A DNA stretch of 64,000 bases from Dimorphilus gyrociliatus (lineage: Eukaryota; Annelida; Polychaeta; Dinophilidae), in the NCBI GenBank assembly GCA_904063045.1, contig CAJFCJ010000031.1:343503-407502 (forward strand). The letters are read 5' to 3'. Shown piece after piece: positions 59,321 through 64,000 of the stretch. The notes beneath the pieces were generated by a model, which made no database searches, was not told the DNA's origin, and saw only the letters and a program-made list of their open reading frames with translations. The position numbers were made by a program, and so were the translations under genes. The first letter of the stretch is position 1. The number at the start of each line of letters is the position of its first letter.

Positions 59321-61092
59321 CTGATTGAATGAATATGTTATATATTCAGAAAGTGACCATATAAACGTTATCGGTCAAGTGACTTGAAAAAATAAAGTCA
59401 TTTTTATTGTTATTGTTTATATAGATGATCCATAAAGTGCTATTACGTTTTTCTAAATATTAAAATGTTTCATACCTATCTTTCTTCTAATTAATTACTA
59501 ATACAATGAAAGAACAAGTATAATGTCTTTATATATATACTGTATATATTAATATGTATATATACGTATGTTGAAAGAAAACATTCCTATTTGTCTAAGA
59601 ATACAAAAGGTAACAAAGAAGTTAATCAAGTTTGCATAATTACTCAATAATTAAAACAAGCTGCAAAATGTTGTACATGCCTGTATTTACATTTTAGGTC
59701 TTTTTGCTTAGTAATTTATTAACTATAAAAAGTTATAAATAATGGAGAGAGAATCGTCCCACAAAGAACATATTTATAAATTATTAATAGATAGATAGAG
59801 ATATATACAAAAATGAGTATACATTGAAAAAAAAGAAAGATAAATAAGATAGCAAAAGAGGTTGTGTGAAAGAAAATATAGGAGAGAAAACTCATACTCT
59901 TATCCTTAATTATGTATTGGATCTCAGCAGAACTTGTTTCTTTTTTAAGTTTAATACCATTATCAATGTAGTATCTATTTCATTTATTCTATTATTATGA
60001 ATAGGGTAAATCTCTTTCATACAGTTTTTATACGAAAAGGTTGATCTTATATACTGTATATATTGCGTTTTCTCAAGAAAAATGGTCGTTTCTTTTATAA
60101 CGTCTAATTTTTTTGTTACATACATCAACCGAATTCTCATTAGAACGTCAATCGTCACTTTTCTCTTTATCGAACAAACGCTAAAAATTCAATTTTAACT
60201 TGATAAACGGCCGTTTTAAATTAGAGATTAAGCAATAATCTTATAATTAAAATATTCTCTATTCCTCTTTTTAGCCATGTCTATAATCTAACTATATAAT
60301 AAGTACATTTTCATTTCTTGCGCATACCGCCGCAACCTATTATGAGGCGTCATCTACCGGTTCATAATGAAAATATGGTTTTTTGTATATTAGATGAAAC
60401 TGTACTTTGATAATCTTTTGATAAAAAGCAAGCCAAGTAAGTAATTAATCTTATTTCTATTAAATTAAAAATAGTTGCTTTCTTGTCTTTTTATACAAAT
60501 TATTAAAGTAAACAAAACAAGCAATAATATTTCAAAAGAAAACTCCCAGAAATATCAATAAATGAAAAGGAAAGAAAAAATGATTAAAGAAAACTCTTCA
60601 AAGTTTTTTCATCTTTTTCCCTTATCTTTCCTTTATAAAATGAAAAAAAAACATTCTGATAAAAGTGTTGTATTTTTGTTATAAAAAAAAAGAAAGAGAG
60701 CCAGCGAGAGAGAGAGTGGAAAAAAAGAAATTTTTCACTAGTACTGCGCGGTTTCATATTACATAGGCCTATATTGAACTACAAACTCTAAAGGTTTCGT
60801 TTGCAGTTGACAAACAACAAAGAAGGGATAAATTTTTTCTCTTCAACCCTCCAATCTACAATTTCGATGATATATCACTGCCTAACGATTATAGGCGCTA
60901 AAAAGGTATAGAATAATTAAAAAGAGATTATGGATAGCCAGAGAACCGTTTAAATTGAAAAAACTTGTACTTTTGTCTTCTTTTTTTAACTTCTAGATTG
61001 TTCGTTTCAAATGACGCATTCCAATAGATTTTATATTCTTTTCATTTCTTTTTTTTTAAATCAACAGCAGATATAGAGAGGATCAGTCAATA
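59321..61092. other. Intergenic region between the two KH-like genes
   Basis: AT-rich; TATACTGTATA motifs at 59536 and 60050, and a CATCTACCGG CTCF-like word at 60351. An 82-codon minus ORF at 59910-60158 has no recognisable features and is not called. Confidence 0.4.
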
Positions 61093-61594
61093 ATGAAGAA
61101 AGTTGTCAACATTCCAGTACCTAGTGGTATACACGCTTATCAAGTTGTCTCCCTCTGGGGTACGAATTTTTATTGAAAATATAGCTTTTAACAAACTAAA
61201 ACTATTCTGTATTGTATTATAAAAAAAAATAAAAAATAACATAGATTCAATCGTACCTGACGAACTGGTTGGAGTTGATGTTAGGCCGTTAGACGATGGA
61301 GTTGAATGGCTAGTTAGCTTTTGGATTGAAAAGGAGATGAAGACTGTTGTATCGAGATTAGTTAAAAATATTATTGAGATTTTTGAAAATGACATTGGAA
61401 TTATTATTCGAAAGATACCAATAGGAAAATTTGAATATGTGACAAGTGAAACAAAACTGAAGGAAGAGTTGACAAATGTTACAATAACTCCCCTAAGCGA
61501 TATACGAAGGAATGAAATAGTAATCGTTGGAAAACGACAAGACATTCACAAAGCTTTGGAGCATATTCATGAGATTTTAGAAAAAAATCGTTGA
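61093..61594 (+). CDS. Small KH-like protein, copy 2
   Basis: Two coding exons, 61093-61159 and 61245-61594, joined at phase 1 (138 aa). The C-terminal part reads TNVTITPLSDIRRNEIVIV, then GKRQDIHKALEHIHEILEK, which matches the end of a vigilin-type KH domain (beta strand, exposed turn, beta strand, long helix). The preceding stretch MKTVVSRLVKNIIEIFENDIG could form the earlier helices but lacks a clear GxxG loop. The closing pattern, roughly EI-VIVG-Q-I-A-I-I-E--R, is shared with the gene at 59024, and both have an acceptor a few bases before the ATG, so they are probably diverged tandem copies. Function unknown; single-KH proteins of this size are usually RNA-associated. Confidence 0.55.
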
Positions 61595-61611
61595 TTTTTT
61601 CTTTTAAACAG

Positions 61612-61627
61612 TTCTCTCTCTCCCTCG

Positions 61628-61694
<67 letters not shown>

Positions 61695-61727
61695 CTCTCA
61701 CACACACTCTCAATCTCTCTCTCGCGT
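61612..61727. repeat. CT microsatellite
   Basis: Long CT tract (over 30 units) with CG and CA interruptions, just after the stop of the second KH-like gene and so probably in its 3' UTR. Confidence 0.9.
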
Positions 61728-63381
61728 TCTCTTTTCCTCTATACGTTTATAGTGGTGCATCATTAGCTCTACTCACTTTTTTTTATTATTAAAACTTCTG
61801 CTATTATCATTTGCTTTTTGTGATTTTTTTTACTTTAATAAAAAAAACAAAAGAAAACCATTCTATTTATATCTTTCTTAGAAAAATAAATGGCTAAAAT
61901 ACTTTCAATTATATGTTCTCCCTGGCCCTGCACAAACTAAAGTAGGCCTTTTAAGAGAGCTTTATTGCTGTTTTCTTTTCTCTGCTTTTGTTTCTATTAT
62001 ACGAAGGATCTGTTACGGTAATTAAATATACTAGGCCAAAAAATGTTCGTTTTTATTTCATCCTTCCCTTTTTCTCTCGTTCAGTCTATCTACAAGGGAT
62101 TTTGTTTTGATAATACGATCAGGACAAGCTAACTGCTCTGTTTTGTTTTCTCTATACAGTCAAACAATCATTTTAAACAATTCGTTATTTTCTTTTTATA
62201 TTTTTAAGTAAATATGATAAAATCTAAGATTTCCAAATGCAAACTTTGGCCAAATTTCTCACCTTAATTCGAGGTTAAATTTTTTTCTTTTGGTCTGTCT
62301 ATCCTAATTCCAACATTCAGTTTGATGAAGACAGATAAGAAAGATACATTCCTTACATTCTAATGTACAGTTGTCTACAGTATACAATAGAACTTTTCAA
62401 CATCGTTAGCATTATTATAATATCTTAATAATTATCTTAAATTCGTTCGGTACGTATCCAAACTATTCCCCGTTATATACAAACAATTAATTTTAATTGT
62501 TTAAACTTGTCAATTAATCTTTTTTTTATTTTATTTTTTTTTTTAAAAACACTAAATAAAAAATTTCTTTTAGTAGAAAAGTTTTTTCTTTTAAGATTTA
62601 TATTAATTAAATTAATTTAGTTTATATAAATAAAAGAAAGCTTTTCTTTTTAAACTATGAAAATGGCGACTGGTGGCCATTTTTATATACTGTATAAAAA
62701 AGAGATTCACATGTATGTAAACTGAGTATTAATTGAAAAATACGCTAAGTTAGTACTTCTTTTACAAAGTAAGAAAATATTCCAACATAACATATTATTA
62801 TTGGCCTAAGACGATAAGAAAAGAGAACGGAGAGAGAGAGAGACACATACACACACAGTTAGAACATTCTCTGCTTTCCTATAAGTCGGGCAAAAAAAGT
62901 AGGCTTTTATTCTTTTTACTTTAAAGAGCAAAGACAAACGATTCGTATTTATCAAAGTGAATATAATATCTTCCTCTAGCCCTTCAGCCGTTCCTCAGGT
63001 TAATGTTATAATCTATTCTCAAATTTTAAAAAAATCCTCTCTTCTCTAAAGAAATAAAATAACATTGATGTAAGCCTAGAAACGAAAGGCCATCTACCGG
63101 TAAGAAGAATAAATGAAGAAGAAACGTTCTTAATTCTATATTAAGAACATAATATAGCTTTCAAAATTAAATATTATATATATAAATACATTTATACATA
63201 TATATATCTTATATGTATTATTTTGGATATATAGATACTGTATATATATATATATTAGTATATATATTAATATACTAATACATATATAAATTGTACTTTA
63301 TAATTATTTATTCATTTTTCTGTTGAGTTTTTTATATTTGATTATTCGTTTTCTATTTTTACTATTTAAAAGAACAGGGAA
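61728..63381. other. Intergenic region before the FLYWCH gene
   Basis: AT-rich. An 8-bp inverted repeat AAAATGGC/GCCATTTT at 62660-62683 abuts a TATACTGTATA motif (62686). GGCCATCTACCGGT at 63088-63101 is CTCF-like. An acceptor AAAAGAACAG ends at 63377, four bases before the next ATG, so part of this DNA is intron or 5' UTR. Confidence 0.4.
63088..63101 (-). promoter_or_regulatory. CTCF-like motif
   Basis: GGCCATCTACCGGT; shares CATCTACCGG with 60351 and, inverted, with 29521. Confidence 0.3.
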
Positions 63382-64000
63382 ATGAAGGAACCCCTTAAAA
63401 AAGTTATTGATGAGGAAGAATTTCTATTTTACCAAAATTGTACTTATCGTAAAGGGTACGAATGGCGAACAAAATCATCTTGGTGGTGTACTAGAGAAAA
63501 CTGTTTTGGACGTCTTATGACTAAACAAAAAGGCGAAAAATTTTACATTTTCAGCTTGACTAATCATAATCATAGTATTGATGGAGAGATAACAATCTAT
63601 TCGTTCCATAAGCGAAGAAGAACGATTTGCACTCTTGCACAACTATGTAAAGAAATTATTAATGAAGTTAGATACGGTATATATAATGTTTTTTCATTTT
63701 TTTTATCTTCCAGTCCTTCTTCTTCTTTCTCTTATCCTTTTTAATATTCTTACGTGCTATGTTTATATTTGTCTTTTAGGACGTCTTTACGAATTACCAG
63801 ACAGCTGTCGCAGATGTTCTATCCTACCTTTCATTCCAAGGAGAATAGGGAATTTTCCTTCTTCTATAAATGAAAAGTTCAAGTGTTTTGTCCTATATAG
63901 CCACTCTGATTTTATGGTTTTGGGTAAGAGCTTAGAATACTTGAGTACTCCAACTACTCTTCTTATGAATACTTCGGTCAAATATAAAACCAGACATTTT
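63382..64000 (+). CDS. FLYWCH-type zinc finger, MULE-transposase-like protein (partial)
   Basis: Two exons, 63382-63676 and 63780 onward, joined at phase 1; the frame is open to the window edge (about 172 aa seen). Residues about 14-66 form a FLYWCH/WRKY-GCM1-type finger: FYQNCTYRKG, WWCTRENCFGRLMT and the closing HNHS supply the Cys-Cys-His-His ligands. After a helical spacer the second exon reads FVLYSHSDFMVLGK and LEYLSTPTTLLMN, the position where MULE-type transposases begin with an ATEENL-like helix followed by the DGTF catalytic aspartate, which would lie just beyond the window. Genes with this layout in animals are either Mutator-like elements or domesticated descendants. The presence of an intron leans towards a domesticated or degenerate copy, but the catalytic part is not visible. 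Confidence 0.6.

Noticed and set aside
1-64000. CRISPR arrays, bacterial operons, prophage or integrated viral genes
   Set aside because: No direct-repeat arrays with spacers, no ribosome binding sites and no viral proteins seen; the window is ordinary animal nuclear DNA.

Overview
The window is nuclear DNA of an animal. Genes are split by short GT-AG introns (many of 50-100 bp), intergenic DNA is AT-rich, and there are no operons or ribosome binding sites. The gene content (PAX6, EPS8, harmonin, ANKS1, an ITIH-type C-terminal domain, a FLYWCH/MULE-like protein) and the compact introns fit a bilaterian, probably a small-genome lophotrochozoan such as an annelid. I cannot name the species from sequence alone. 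Exons were joined by hand from splice signals and phase; every multi-exon model given closes in frame.

Left part (1-22 kb), all on the + strand and densely packed: the last two exons of an ELOVL-type fatty acid elongase; a single-exon GT77-like glycosyltransferase; EPS8 (13 coding exons, 880 aa); harmonin/USH1C (17 coding exons, 588 aa); an UNC93-like membrane protein (490 aa); a secreted protein that joins a C-type-lectin-like domain to an inter-alpha-trypsin-inhibitor heavy chain C-terminal domain (388 aa); and an unrecognised basic protein of 229 aa. EPS8 and harmonin both act at the tips and links of actin-based protrusions and sit head to tail, about 1.3 kb apart.

Middle part (22-44 kb): about 12 kb without recognisable genes, then PAX6 (+ strand, first coding exon at 34398, stop at 44214). 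Its introns are much larger than those of its neighbours. The non-coding DNA carries CTCF-like motifs, a P3 homeodomain palindrome, POU octamers and E-boxes, so it looks like a regulatory domain. A strongly supported 27/30-nt micro-exon in PAX6 intron 1, with a tandem CAG-CAG acceptor, keeps the frame.

Right part (44-64 kb): an ANKS1/AIDA-1-like gene on the minus strand (47913-54130, 13 coding exons, 464 aa) encodes SAM-SAM-PTB without ankyrin repeats and lies tail to tail with PAX6. Beyond it are two small KH-like genes, probably diverged tandem copies, and at the right edge the start of a FLYWCH-type, transposase-related gene. Simple repeats (TA, GA/CT) and a palindrome-like TATAC(A/T)GTATA motif recur through the non-coding DNA.
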